DNA of 64,000 nucleotides from CAWBRT01 sp963814745 (GCA_963814745.1 CAWFEA010000017.1:62001-126000), one strand, 5' to 3'. Shown: positions 27,560-36,830, counted from the stretch's first letter. Made by a program: numbers and translations. The notes: a model not told the origin generated them from the sequence alone.

Positions 27560-28080
27560 GTCCTTGACTCCTCAAAGATAGGATTTACCCTTATACCAAG
27601 TTTTTCGAGTCTACCGAAAGAAAAAAATGGCAAGACACGAATTGGCATTGGGATGCGAGGCCTCGGCCTCGTAAAACACCTTCCACGGCGGGCAAAATGC
27701 CGCCCGCGTACTTGAATCGCTCATTGAACCGTGACCTTCTTCCGGCCTCGGTTCCATAACCAATGCAACCTGCCGCCACAACGTACCCCGCCTTCGCCGC
27801 GCGGCGCCATCGCCGACCCGACGTTGCGGAACATACTTGCCGGGGCCTCGGACCGTATTTGCACGCACCGGCCTAACGCAACCCCCGGCGATGCCCATAA
27901 CTGTCCGATCGAGACATTGAAATACCCAAGCGCCGCTTCGAACAAGGAATCTGGTGGTGAATGGGCATGTAAATCTGCGATAGCGCTATCCGCACGACGC
28001 CCCCGGCAAATCCGAACCCACAACACAGAACCGGATATCTTGGGGTAATTCGCACTCTCTACGACAAAGCTAAATGTAAA
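27560..28080. other. Gap upstream of the Liv operon with repeat-like sequence
   Basis: About 520 bases without a supported gene. An inverted repeat, GCGGGC / GCCCGC, lies near 27688-27708, next to a GAGGCCTCGGCCTC palindromic stretch near 27657-27670. Short open frames run through on both strands but lack ribosome sites and family features. It should contain the livJ promoter. Confidence 0.4.
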
Positions 28081-28347
28081 CTAACGCAATAGTGTACAGC
28101 GTTTGCCGCATTCCGCAATACGGAATTGAAAGATAGCAAAAAAAGACGGATTCGCCGGATTTGCCCGCGAATGCCGGGGCTCAGGGAAATTCAGTTCGCC
28201 CGATGGGCCGTTCCCGGTCGAGTTCGCGCTGGTGTTGTTGTTGCTGAAATCGCGAAAGACGACAATTTGCGTCTGCTGGGCAAACCCCAGGCCGCAAACG
28301 ATGAGCGAAGTCAGAGCCAGGACAAGATTGCGGAATCGATTCTTCAT
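28081..28347 (-). CDS. Possible small exported protein (unsupported by homology)
   Basis: An 88-codon frame that begins with a credible signal peptide (MKNRFRNLVLALTSLIVCGLGFA, cut before QQTQ) followed by a short Asn/Ser-rich segment. The rest (FQFRIAECGKRCTLLR) is low in structure. No good ribosome site precedes it. It may be the stub of a longer secreted protein cut off by rearrangement, since the neighbouring gene on the other strand is also truncated. Treated as tentative. Confidence 0.33.
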   Translation of the reverse strand: MKNRFRNLVLALTSLIVCGLGFAQQTQIVVFRDFSNNNTSANSTGNGPSGELNFPEPRHSRANPANPSFFAIFQFRIAECGKRCTLLR

Positions 28348-28496
28348 ATATGCTCAAACAGGGCCGCAACCAGCAACCTGTCTTTTGGATGCCGAGCCCA
28401 CTCTTTCAGCCTGTAAATCTGCCGCAAGTTCCACGCCCGGCTGGGGCTTGGCCGCAATCCAACGCTGCTGCCCGATTCGTCATCTAATCTTCAAGA

Positions 28497-29180
28497 ATGA
28501 AACTGCGCGCGACGACATGCATGCGCCGGGCTCTGCTGGACGAGGACGACAGCAATCCAGGAGACTCGACTGGCGCGGTGCTGGGCGATCTGCAATACGC
28601 CTGGGACCATTACCTGTCGCCCACGGCGCAAATCTCCAACCGGTCCTATTCGCGCTATCAGGGTCGTCCGGTGATTTTTATTTTTCCGAAGGCAAGCCAC
28701 ACCAACTGGAACAAAGTCCGTTCCGCGGTGGACCAGTGGCAAAACCCGCCGCTACTCATTTACAAGGACCCCAACCCCAAGTTTGCCGACGCCTTCGATG
28801 GTTTGTACGCCTGGGTTTCCCCTGGCAAGGATGGATGGAAGCCCGACGGCAGCAACTGGGGCCGGGCATACCTCGATCATTTCTACGTCACCATGAACAA
28901 TCAGTATCCCGATAAGCTGGCCGTCGGGGCTGCGTGGCCGGGATTCAACGATTCGAGGGCTTCGTGGAGCCAGAATCGCCGGATGGCTCCGCGCTGTGGA
29001 CGCACTTTCGAGGACTCCCTGCGCTTGTTCCGCCGCTATTACCCGCCCGATCGTCCGCTGCCGTTCCTGATGATCGATACCTGGAACGACTATGAAGAAG
29101 GCACCGCGATTGAACCTGGCACGGTCGGCTGCGGCGCCTCATCCACTGTGCAGAGTGCTTACCAGACCGCGGCCCACTGA
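28497..29180 (+). pseudogene. Truncated glycoside-hydrolase-like protein (C-terminal part)
   Basis: A 227-codon frame whose sequence is that of the second half of a secreted polysaccharide-active enzyme: DEDDSNPGDSTGAVLGDLQ, GRPVIFIFPKASH, DGLYAWVSPGKDGWKPDG, AVGAAWPGFNDSRA, LMIDTWNDYEEGTAIE. These resemble the GH71/GH99-like hypothetical hydrolases with a (beta/alpha)8 barrel. The first half (signal peptide and early barrel strands) is absent: the first conserved block begins within about 15 codons of the ATG, and no matching sequence lies upstream in any frame. Probably a decayed remnant, or a 5'-deleted gene. Family call moderate. Confidence 0.6.
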
Positions 29181-29297
29181 GGCCAAATGGCTTCCTCGCG
29201 CCAGGGATATACATTCGGGCCGCACAGGTGTAGAAGATTAATGGTGACAATTGATTTTCATTCGTGCGAAATCCGCACTGCCCCGCGAGTCTCACTG

Positions 29298-29486
29298 ATG
29301 CGCAAATTCACGGCCATTATCCTGGCGTTGTTCACATCCGTTCTCTTCTGGGCGTCGGACTTGCGACAGGTTGGAATGGTCGATCTGCCCGGAGGACGAG
29401 AGGGCCGTTCGAAGCTGCTTATCCTGAGGCAGGAGTCAGGCGGTGCGCAGCCGCAGTTAGTAAGTCAGCCCGGAGCAAAGCAGTAA
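29298..29486 (+). CDS. Possible 62-residue exported peptide
   Basis: A short frame beginning MRKFTAIILALFTSVLFWAS, a good signal peptide, followed by about 40 residues (VGMVDLPGGREGRSKLLIL) with no family. No strong Shine-Dalgarno is present. It lies just after the truncated hydrolase, inside a degraded region. Tentative. Confidence 0.3.
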   Translation: MRKFTAIILALFTSVLFWASDLRQVGMVDLPGGREGRSKLLILRQESGGAQPQLVSQPGAKQ

Positions 29487-29495
29487 ATTGGTTTC

Positions 29496-29575
29496 GAGTT
29501 TCAAGGTTTCTCAGGTTTCAAGGTTTCTCAGGTTTCAAGGTTTCGGTTTCAGCAGGCCCCGAAACTTTGAAACTC
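29496..29575. repeat. 17-bp tandem repeat with inverted arm
   Basis: The unit GTTTCAAGGTTTCTCAG occurs at 29498-29514 and 29515-29531 with a partial third copy to 29545. The sequence GAGTTTCAAGGTTTC (29496-29510) is inverted with one mismatch at 29561-29575, so the block can fold into a long hairpin. It sits immediately downstream of the metC-like gene on the minus strand and may act as its 3' end. Confidence 0.75.
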
Positions 29576-29585
29576 TGAAACTTTC

Positions 29586-30833
29586 TTACGCCCCCAACCG
29601 CCTGAAGGCCGCTTCCAAATCCGCGCGCAAGTCATCTACGTCTTCGAGTCCGGCGTGAACCCGAACCAATGCGCCTTCCGCGCCCGTGCGCGAAGCCAAG
29701 GCTACCTCGTGCGGCTGATAGAGCATGATCAGGCTTTCGTACCCTCCCCAGGAATAACCCAGCCTGAAAAGCTCCAGGTGGTCGAAGAAAACCGGGAACG
29801 ATTCCTCGGGCAGCGGTGCCAGGCGGAACGCGAACAAGCCGCTCGCGCCGGTGAAGTCCCGCTTCCAGAGCGCGTAGCCGGGGCTCGAAGGCAACGCGGG
29901 ATGCAGTACCTCCCGCACCAGGGGCTGGCGCGCAAGCCACTCCGCCAGTTCAAGTCCGGTGCGCCAATGCCGCTCCAGACGCACCTCTAAGGTGCGCAGG
30001 CCGCGCAGTGCCAGGTAAATATCATCGCCGCCGGCGATCTGGCCAAATTGACGCGCGCCTTGCTGAACTTTTTCCCAGCTCTCGCGGGTGGCAGTCACGA
30101 CTCCCATAAAGGCATCCGAGTGCCCAACCAGGTACTTCGTTCCCGCCTGGATCGAGACGTCAACCCCATGCGCGAACGGCTTGAAATAGAGCGGCGTTGC
30201 CCAGGTGTTATCCATCAGCACAACGATGCCGCGCTGGTGCGCCGCCGCGGCCAGCGCCGGTATGTCTTGGATCTCGAAAGTGATCGATCCCGGCGATTCG
30301 ACATAGAGCACGCGCGTATTGTCGCGCATGCGGGTGATCGTGCCTTCCACATCCAATGGCTGGTAAAACTCGACTTGCACGCCGAAGCGCGCGAGCGTGG
30401 TGCGGGCAAAGTTCCGCAACGGGAAATAGGCGCTCTCGGGTATAAGGATGTGATCATCCTTACTGACGAACGCGGTCAGCGCGCAGGCGCAGGCCGCCAG
30501 ACCAGACGGGAATACCAGGCTGCGGTAGCCGCCTTCCAACTCCGCCACCACGTCCTCGAAAGCATGGGTCGTCGGGGTGCCGAATCGTCCGTACCCATAG
30601 GAACGCTCGCCGCTGACCTGGAGCTTGCGCTTATGCTGCAGCTCGGCCAGATTCTGCGAGACCATGGTCGATGCCCGGTACACCGGTGGGTTCACCGCTC
30701 CATGAAAACGCGCCGGATCGCTGCCGGCATGCACCAGCCGCGTGGCAACCTTGAAGCCCGCGCCGTGCCGATCATCCGGCTGGGCCGGGTCTTTGGGCGG
30801 AAACTGCGGAACCGAATCGTCTATCTCGTTCAT
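29586..30833 (-). CDS. metC: PLP-dependent cystathionine beta-lyase-like enzyme
   Basis: A Cys/Met-metabolism PLP enzyme of 415 residues. The fold-type I motifs are present: GTPTTHAFEDVVAELEGG near 85, FPSGLAACACAL near 105, the PLP-contacting Asp in MDNTWATPLYFKP near 208, and the Schiff-base Lys in SIQAGTKYLVGHSDA near 232. The late stretch FRLGYSWGGYESL is characteristic of cystathionine beta-lyases, which split cystathionine to homocysteine, pyruvate and ammonia. Cystathionine gamma-lyase or methionine gamma-lyase activity remains possible. The next gene upstream on the strand starts 44 bases away, so it may be co-transcribed with it. Confidence 0.88.
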   Translation of the reverse strand: MNEIDDSVPQFPPKDPAQPDDRHGAGFKVATRLVHAGSDPARFHGAVNPPVYRASTMVSQNLAELQHKRKLQVSGERSYGYGRFGTPTTHAFEDVVAELEGGYRSLVFPSGLAACACALTAFVSKDDHILIPESAYFPLRNFARTTLARFGVQVEFYQPLDVEGTITRMRDNTRVLYVESPGSITFEIQDIPALAAAAHQRGIVVLMDNTWATPLYFKPFAHGVDVSIQAGTKYLVGHSDAFMGVVTATRESWEKVQQGARQFGQIAGGDDIYLALRGLRTLEVRLERHWRTGLELAEWLARQPLVREVLHPALPSSPGYALWKRDFTGASGLFAFRLAPLPEESFPVFFDHLELFRLGYSWGGYESLIMLYQPHEVALASRTGAEGALVRVHAGLEDVDDLRADLEAAFRRLGA

Positions 30834-30877
30834 GATGTGGAATCTCCGGGCATGTCAAAAGGCATCGCTGGTACGTC

Positions 30878-31120
30878 TCACCGACGCGCGAAAAACGTCT
30901 GATAAATCGCCCACGCCAGAATCACCATGATCGCCGCTCCGCCTGCCCGCACTTTAACTGCTCCCCAGCCGCCGGAGTGTTTTTCTTGCCTCAGCGAGCC
31001 GATAGCAGATATCCAGTACGGCAGCCGGAACCAGGCACGTGGCGAAACCAGCATAAATATCCCATTGACCAGCAGGTATACTCCCACGAGTCCCGCCATG
31101 ATTCCGGCAAACAGTTGCAT
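30878..31120 (-). CDS. Small two-helix membrane protein
   Basis: An 80-residue protein with two predicted helices (about residues 4-25, FAGIMAGLVGVYLLVNGIFMLV, and 58-75, AAIMVILAWAIYQTF) and a basic C-terminus. The start is placed at 31120 because the longer frame begins inside the upstream gene. It lies 13 bases after the UroD-like gene and 44 before metC on the same strand, so it is part of one transcript. No family recognised. Confidence 0.6.
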   Translation of the reverse strand: MQLFAGIMAGLVGVYLLVNGIFMLVSPRAWFRLPYWISAIGSLRQEKHSGGWGAVKVRAGGAAIMVILAWAIYQTFFARR

Positions 31121-31133
31121 TCCTACCCGCCCC

Positions 31134-32069
31134 TTACAGCTTTTCGCAGGTTTCGCGGATGGCCCTGAGCAGATACCACGGAGTCTGCGTCGGAATGGTG
31201 CAACCGGGCGACAGGATAAATTTTTCGCGTCCAATCTGGCGAACGCAGTCGAACACTTCCTCCCGCATCTCCGGCAGCGAGCGATCGGTGATGGCGGTTT
31301 CGTTCACCCCGCCCATCAGGCATTTATCGGTCAGCGCGCGCATCTCACCGAGCGACGGATTGCCCGGCAGCCGGTCGGAGACGCTCACTGCCTCCATCGG
31401 GTAGTCCAACACCCGCCGCACATCAAGCGAGGTCCCGTGGATGTGAAGCACTCTTACCATGCCGGCCATCGCCTCCAGCATGCGGATTTCGAATGGGCGC
31501 AGGAAAGTGCGGGCCACCTCCTCGGTCACTCCCCTTGAATGCGGGGGACAAATCGCGCTGTTGATGGAGAAAAATACCGCGTCGCACCCGGCCTCGCGAA
31601 CCAGCCGCATGTACTCGCACATGCTTTCGCAGACGCCATCTAGCATCGCGAGCGCCGCATCCTTATTGGCAAAGATCAATGACGCCCGCGAGTAGCCTAC
31701 CCTCCTGAGCACCTGCTGAAAAGGGTCCATGGCGGTGATCATGATCGGTATGTCGGGCCCGAACTCGGCGCGCAGCAGGCGAATGCACTTCAGTTCTTCG
31801 ACGAAGTTGGCGCTGCTCATGGGCGCGCGGCCGAAGCGGCGGATATCATCCACCGAGTTCAGGGTTTCCATGCCATCCGGCGCGGGATAGCGGAAGTCGT
31901 TGACGACCTTGCAGATATCCCAGTCGTTGTCACGCACGAAACGGGCATGGCGCAGCGCGTGTTCGCTGCCGCCCAGGCGGTCGGTGCCGAAGTGGATCCA
32001 GGCGGTACAGGGCGGCCGGTCGATGGGGCCGCCTTGGATGGCGGCCATGAAACGTTCGCGTTTGTTCAC
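31134..32069 (-). CDS. Uroporphyrinogen decarboxylase (URO-D)-superfamily protein
   Basis: A 311-residue TIM-barrel protein of the URO-D/cobalamin-methyltransferase superfamily. It begins MNKRERFMAAIQGGPIDRPP, the typical URO-D-like opening, and carries SINSAICPPHSRGVT and a metal-ligand-type VRVLHIHGTS near 220, CLMGGVNE near 265 and FILSPGCTIP near 290. True HemE retains different catalytic residues and length (about 350), so this is more likely a methyltransferase-like relative (MtaA/CmuA type) or a demethylating enzyme. First gene of the leftward transcript with the small membrane protein and metC, divergent from the amine oxidase. Confidence 0.78.
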   Translation of the reverse strand: MNKRERFMAAIQGGPIDRPPCTAWIHFGTDRLGGSEHALRHARFVRDNDWDICKVVNDFRYPAPDGMETLNSVDDIRRFGRAPMSSANFVEELKCIRLLRAEFGPDIPIMITAMDPFQQVLRRVGYSRASLIFANKDAALAMLDGVCESMCEYMRLVREAGCDAVFFSINSAICPPHSRGVTEEVARTFLRPFEIRMLEAMAGMVRVLHIHGTSLDVRRVLDYPMEAVSVSDRLPGNPSLGEMRALTDKCLMGGVNETAITDRSLPEMREEVFDCVRQIGREKFILSPGCTIPTQTPWYLLRAIRETCEKL

Positions 32070-32563
32070 TTTTCACTCCCTGCTCTCAGATTGCAGCCGG
32101 GCGAAGCGGCGCCACGGCTGGGTTTTGGCAAATCGTGTCCTGCTTGAAATCCTGTTCTGGCCCGTATCTTACTCCTTGAAACTGCCTCCTTGAAAATGCT
32201 CCTTGGAAATCGGGGGCTGACGATGAGCGCTCTATCCGGAGCCGGGCCGGGTTTATCTTTACCGGCAAATCAGTTCCGGCCGGCTATCCAATTCTGTTTA
32301 TGGCTGCGATCACGGTATTTCATGACGATTCATGCTGGACACCGGACCATTCAGGAATTATCCTCTTGGAAACCCACAGATACAGGAAGTCCTTTCCTGA
32401 GGACGCCAAATGCGGACCGCTCGCTCCATTATTTCGAGGCTGCAAATCGCCAGCCGTACGGGTGCGAGTCGGAGCGGAGGAGCGCAGGGAATGCTATTGG
32501 GCATGTGGATTTCACTCGCCGGCGGCTTTCTGCCGCACGCCACCTCCCGCGGAGGTGAACCTC
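32070..32563. other. Divergent intergenic region, no gene
   Basis: A 494-base gap between the URO-D-like gene (minus) and the amine oxidase gene (plus). Part of it is an upstream extension of the oxidase frame, but it lacks a ribosome site and resembles no known leader. It should hold both promoters; no operator palindrome was recognised. Confidence 0.45.
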
Positions 32564-33688
32564 ATGCTTAGCCGTGCCGAAGTGGTCATCATCGGCGGAG
32601 GAATCATCGGCACTTCGGTCGCGTATTTTGCCGCCAAGCGCGGCTTCAAGGTCACCGTCCTGGAGCGGTCGAGCCTTGCCAGTGGAGCATCCGGCGCATG
32701 CGACGGCACCCTGTTCCTGCAAACCAAGAATCCCGGACCCCATCTTGAGATGGCCATCAAAAGCCTCGCGCTTTACTGCGAGCTAAAGGACGACCTTGGC
32801 TGTGACGTGGAATACGACCCCAAGGGCGGCATGTGTCTGATTGAAAACGAAGAGCAGGCGGAACTGATGCGGCACACGCTGGAGCAACAGCGCCAGTCCG
32901 GACTGAAGGTGGAGCTGCTCGACATCCAACAGGCGCGTGAAATCGAGCCCTTGCTGGGCGAACATCTCTGGGGAGCTACTTACTGCGGCGCGGATGCGCA
33001 GACCAATCCTTTCCTGGTAACTCGCGCCTTCGCAGGCGCGGCCCGCAGGTTCGGGGCGGAGGTTCGGGTCGGAGTCAATGTGACCGATCTTCTGGTGGAA
33101 GGCGGCCGGGTTCGAGGAGTACAGACAGACAAAGGGCCGGTGCGCGGAGACTTCGTCGTCAATGCGGCGGCGGTGTGGGCTCCGATGCTCACCAAGAAGT
33201 ATGGCTATGAACCGCCGATCATCCCCCGGCGTGGGCAAATCCTGATTACCGAATCGCTGCCGCCGAAGACCGTTCGCCATCTGCTGCTTTGCGCCTGTTA
33301 CCTCACGGCTAAGCACCATCCTGAACTGCTGAACAGGGAACAACGCCAGCACAGGCTTGGAGTGGGCTTGATCGTCGAGCAAACGGTGAGCGGCAGTCTG
33401 CTGCTGGGCAGCACACGCGAATTCGTCGGCTTCGACCGGCACACGACCCAGGACGGGATTGCGGCAATTGCCGAGCATATTTATGCCTCGATGCCCGCGC
33501 TGGGCCGGTTTAACGTGGTGAGGACATTCGCGGGACTTCGGCCGCGCACGCCGGACGGCATGCCAATTCTGGGACCGGTCGAAGCTCTGCCCGGTCTGCT
33601 GATGGCCGCCGGACATGAAGGCGACGGAATTGCGCTGGCGCCCATTACTGGAGAAATTCTTGCCAACCATCTGGCGACGATGAATTAG
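32564..33688 (+). CDS. FAD-dependent amine/amino-acid oxidase (DAO family)
   Basis: A 374-residue flavoenzyme of the glycine oxidase/sarcosine oxidase/D-amino-acid dehydrogenase group. The Rossmann FAD motif VVIIGGGIIGTSVAYFAAKRG is at the N-terminus, followed by the VLERSSLASGASGACDG FAD loop, NAAAVWAP (second FAD contact) and the C-terminal motif RPRTPDGMPILGP with GHEGDGIALAPITGE. The start at 32564 has an ideal GGAGGTGA 5 bases upstream. It precedes an SSS sodium symporter and an MmgE/PrpD protein on the same strand, suggesting uptake and oxidation of an amino-acid-like substrate. The precise substrate is not predictable. Confidence 0.88.
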   Translation: MLSRAEVVIIGGGIIGTSVAYFAAKRGFKVTVLERSSLASGASGACDGTLFLQTKNPGPHLEMAIKSLALYCELKDDLGCDVEYDPKGGMCLIENEEQAELMRHTLEQQRQSGLKVELLDIQQAREIEPLLGEHLWGATYCGADAQTNPFLVTRAFAGAARRFGAEVRVGVNVTDLLVEGGRVRGVQTDKGPVRGDFVVNAAAVWAPMLTKKYGYEPPIIPRRGQILITESLPPKTVRHLLLCACYLTAKHHPELLNREQRQHRLGVGLIVEQTVSGSLLLGSTREFVGFDRHTTQDGIAAIAEHIYASMPALGRFNVVRTFAGLRPRTPDGMPILGPVEALPGLLMAAGHEGDGIALAPITGEILANHLATMN

Positions 33689-33791
33689 CCGCGCGGCGGC
33701 AAGGCAAGCACTTTTGCGGGAGGCCCGGTACATACGGCCGGACCAGGCAGGCACAAGTTGAGACTCTGAGCAGGAGGAAAGGGAGAACTGG

Positions 33792-35246
33792 ATGCATCTT
33801 ACACACGTTGGCTCAATCGCCCTTTGGATACTGTTGTTTCTGATTCCGATACAGCTCTATATCGGCTACCGGCTCGCCGCCAAGAGCAGCCAGAGCGCGT
33901 CGCACTACTTCATCAGCCACAAAGAGCTGCCGATTATTATCCTGTTCTTCGTCAACTTCGCGACGGCGATGGGAGTGGGGAACTTTCTCGGCTACATGGG
34001 AAAGGGGTATCAGATCGGTCTGAACCAGCTCTGGATGATGCTCGGCGAACAGGGCACGAAGATTCTGTTTGCGGTATTGCTGGCGGGGTTCATCGGCAAG
34101 TTCTCCTATACCACGATCAATGAGTTCATGGAGAAGCAATGGTTCCATGACAAATGGCTGCGCGCGGCGAGCGGCGTCCTGATGTGCTTCCCGATGGTGG
34201 CCATTACCGGCGCGCAGGCGATCGGCATCGGAACCATCCTCAACGTCTGCATGGGGGTGGATGTCACCACTGGCATCTGGGTGGCGGCGATGACCGCGAT
34301 TGCCTACACCATGATGGGCGGCATGTGGGCGATTGCCTGGACGGACTTACTCCAGGGCGTTATCCGTATCGCGGTCGGGTTTACCTTCTTCTTCACCATT
34401 TTCCACTACATGCACGGCGTCAGCGGCATTCACGCCGCGGCCATGGCCACCAAACCGGAACTATGGAGCATGAAGTCCCTGGGAGGGTTCGCGGCCTTGT
34501 CCTTGCTGCTGGGACCGATGACCGGGCAGTTCACCGCCCAGCACTGGTGGCAGCGCTGCTTCGCCGGCAAGACCCCCACGACCGCCAGGAACGCCTTCCT
34601 CGGCTCAGGCATCTTCTGTGTCGTGATGTGCACCTGCAGCGTGCTGATGGGCATTGCCGCACGGTCGCTGAACCCAAATCTGCCGCGCCCCGACATGGCG
34701 TTTCCCTGGCTGCTGAACAACTGGCTGAATCCGGTTTTGGGCGCTTTGATGGTGGTGACGATTATCGGCGCTGACATGACGGTTTCGGCAGGCTTTTTAA
34801 ATTCCGGCGTCACCATGCTGACTATGGACATCGTCAAGCCCCTGATCCGCAAGAACGCGGATGACAAAGAATTGGTGGCCTGGGCGCGCTGGTTGACCTT
34901 CCTGCTCGGCGTCGGCGCCATTTGGGTGGCGATGACGTTCCCAACAGTTGTTTCGGCGATCCTTTTCGGTTATGCGGCGGTCGGCGGCGGGCTGTTCGTT
35001 CCGCTGATGCTCGGCCTCGTCTGGCGAAAGAATGGCCGCACCTATGTAACCAGGCACGCGTGCTGGGCTTCTCTGCTGTGCGGATCGTTCACCGTGCTGT
35101 TGTTCGAGCTGAACAAGGACCTTTTCAAGATCTTTGGCGGCGGCATCATTCCCGGCGTGGCGGTTTCGCTGGTGCTGACCGTTGGCATCAGCCTGATCCA
35201 GATGATCGGACGCAAGGATGAAACCGGCCAGGCGGCGGGCGCGTAA
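33792..35246 (+). CDS. Sodium:solute symporter (SSS family)
   Basis: A 484-residue carrier with about 13 membrane helices that takes up an organic solute with sodium. The N-terminus (TH-VGSIALWILLFLIPIQLYIGYRLA) and the helix carrying ATAMGVGNFLGYMG fit the SSS topology; later IAYTMMGGMWAIAWTDLLQGVIRI matches the PanF/PutP helix 5 region. A GGAGGAAAGGGAG site precedes the ATG. It sits between the amine oxidase and the MmgE/PrpD gene, and a perfect hairpin follows its stop. Confidence 0.9.
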   Translation: MHLTHVGSIALWILLFLIPIQLYIGYRLAAKSSQSASHYFISHKELPIIILFFVNFATAMGVGNFLGYMGKGYQIGLNQLWMMLGEQGTKILFAVLLAGFIGKFSYTTINEFMEKQWFHDKWLRAASGVLMCFPMVAITGAQAIGIGTILNVCMGVDVTTGIWVAAMTAIAYTMMGGMWAIAWTDLLQGVIRIAVGFTFFFTIFHYMHGVSGIHAAAMATKPELWSMKSLGGFAALSLLLGPMTGQFTAQHWWQRCFAGKTPTTARNAFLGSGIFCVVMCTCSVLMGIAARSLNPNLPRPDMAFPWLLNNWLNPVLGALMVVTIIGADMTVSAGFLNSGVTMLTMDIVKPLIRKNADDKELVAWARWLTFLLGVGAIWVAMTFPTVVSAILFGYAAVGGGLFVPLMLGLVWRKNGRTYVTRHACWASLLCGSFTVLLFELNKDLFKIFGGGIIPGVAVSLVLTVGISLIQMIGRKDETGQAAGA

Positions 35247-35266
35247 TTGTAAATTGGAATGCGCGG

Positions 35267-35298
35267 CGTTGCCGGAATGAGCAATCAACCCGGCAACG
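35267..35298 (+). other. Hairpin between symporter and MmgE/PrpD gene
   Basis: A perfect 9-bp inverted repeat, CGTTGCCGG / CCGGCAACG, with a 14-base loop lies 21 bases after the symporter stop. No T-run follows. It may attenuate read-through or protect the upstream message. Confidence 0.4.
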
Positions 35299-35366
35299 TC
35301 GTCTAACGAAGTGTACGGGGGTACGTTTGGGCCTTCAGCCAGAGCTGCCACTACGGAGGCTGCCCA

Positions 35367-36740
35367 ATGAGCGCGACTGCAACTTTCTCCCACCAAACCG
35401 CCCGTTTCGCCCAATTCGTCGAATCCTTTCGCTACGAGCAGATTCCCGCGCCGGTGATCGAGCGCACCAAAGATGTGATCTATGACGGGATCGGCGCGCT
35501 ACTGGCGGCCACTTCCCCCAAGTACGACATCGCGGCCGTGCTCCAGCGCTTTGTGCGGGAAACCGGAGGAGCACCCGAATCGCAGGTCTTCGGAACTTCT
35601 CTGCGCACCAACTGCGTAACCGCGTCGCTGGTGAACGGCGCCTTCGGCTACTACTGCGATATTGAAAGTCATCACCCCGGTGCCATCATGCACGCCATTG
35701 CCGTGGTCGGTCCGGCGGCATTCGCCGTCGGCGAGCGGATGCACAGCTCCGGGCGCGACGTGCTTGCGGCCATCGTGGTCGGGATCGATGCCGCCTGCCG
35801 TGTCAGTTACGCGCTGAGCGCCCCCGCGCTCTACGCCCGCGGATTTCATCCAACCTGCGTCGCCGGAACCTTTGGCTCACTCGCGGCCAGCGCCCGGCTT
35901 TTCGGCTTGCGAGGCGATTCCCTGCTGCACGCCTTCGGTCTTGCCGGCCAGGAAACATCCGGTCTGCTCTCCTGGGTTGACGATCCTAGCGAACACTCGC
36001 GTCCGTTCAGCATGGGGCTGGCGTCGCGGCACGGAACCTTTGCGGCCCATCTGGCGTCCTGCGGATTCGGCGGACCTCCTGCGATTTTCGAAAGTAAGTA
36101 TTCTCTGGGGCAGGCCTTTACCGGGGAGTGGCATGCCGACGAGTTGTTCAAGGATCTCGGCCAACGCTTCAAAGTGATGGAGCTGTATTTCAAGCTCTAT
36201 GCTTGTTGCGCATTCATCCATCCGGCGCTCGACGGATTCATGGACATCCTGGAGGGCGAGCGCATTGAACCGGATCAAATCAGCCGCATGAGTTTGCGCT
36301 ATCCGATCGACGGATACAAGGTCATCGACAACAATCCCCTGCGCTCGCACTGCGCCCAGTACGTGCTGGCGCTGGCGGCCTACCGGCGGCACGTGGACTT
36401 CTACGATATTGTCCATGACCAGAGGGCGGATGCGCGAATTCGCTCCCTTTCGGAGAGAATCGAAGTCATTGGCGACGAGGAAATGAACCAGACTTATCCC
36501 GATCTCTATCGTTCGATTATCACGGTGGACCTCAAGGACGGATCACAACATTTTCGCGACGTTACCTACCCGAAGGGTTCACCCGAAAACCCCGTGAGCC
36601 GCATCATGCTGGAGAAAAAATTCGATAGGATGACGCAAGACGTGCTTGCGCCCGCCCGCGCCCGCCAGATCGGCGAGATGATTTCGCGGATGGAAGACAT
36701 CGCGGATATAGGGCAATTCACGCGATTGCTGGCGAAGTAG
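35367..36740 (+). CDS. MmgE/PrpD-family protein
   Basis: A 457-residue member of the MmgE/PrpD family, whose best-known members are 2-methylcitrate dehydratase and cis-aconitate decarboxylase, and many of which have unknown dehydratase or isomerase activities. Signature stretches are KDVIYDGIGALLAA, NGAFGYYCDIESHHPGAIMHA (the His-Pro-Gly pocket), FHPTCVAGTFGSLAASARL and ACCAFIHPALDG. No prpB/prpC genes are present, so propionate catabolism is not indicated. It follows the symporter and amine oxidase, possibly acting on the same catabolite. An ACGGAGG lies 8 bases before the ATG. Confidence 0.85.
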   Translation: MSATATFSHQTARFAQFVESFRYEQIPAPVIERTKDVIYDGIGALLAATSPKYDIAAVLQRFVRETGGAPESQVFGTSLRTNCVTASLVNGAFGYYCDIESHHPGAIMHAIAVVGPAAFAVGERMHSSGRDVLAAIVVGIDAACRVSYALSAPALYARGFHPTCVAGTFGSLAASARLFGLRGDSLLHAFGLAGQETSGLLSWVDDPSEHSRPFSMGLASRHGTFAAHLASCGFGGPPAIFESKYSLGQAFTGEWHADELFKDLGQRFKVMELYFKLYACCAFIHPALDGFMDILEGERIEPDQISRMSLRYPIDGYKVIDNNPLRSHCAQYVLALAAYRRHVDFYDIVHDQRADARIRSLSERIEVIGDEEMNQTYPDLYRSIITVDLKDGSQHFRDVTYPKGSPENPVSRIMLEKKFDRMTQDVLAPARARQIGEMISRMEDIADIGQFTRLLAK

Positions 36741-36803
36741 ACAGTAGCGCGACAGCCGTCGCGCGGAGCCACCGGGCAAAGACTTGGCAACATTCAGATG
36801 AAA

Positions 36804-36830
36804 CAAAGCCGCGATTGGCTCGCGGCTTTG
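36804..36830 (-). terminator. Terminator of the RRM gene
   Basis: A perfect 10-bp stem, CAAAGCCGCG / CGCGGCTTTG, with a 7-base loop. On the minus strand it is followed by TTTCAT, fitting an intrinsic terminator for the RRM gene, and it may also stop the convergent MmgE/PrpD transcript. Confidence 0.72.

Noticed and set aside
27611..28026. Several overlapping short frames upstream of the Liv operon
   Set aside because: None has a ribosome site or recognised family; the stretch looks like intergenic repeat sequence.
32300..32563. N-terminal extension of the amine oxidase frame
   Set aside because: The perfect ribosome site and FAD motif place the start at 32564, and the extension resembles no leader.
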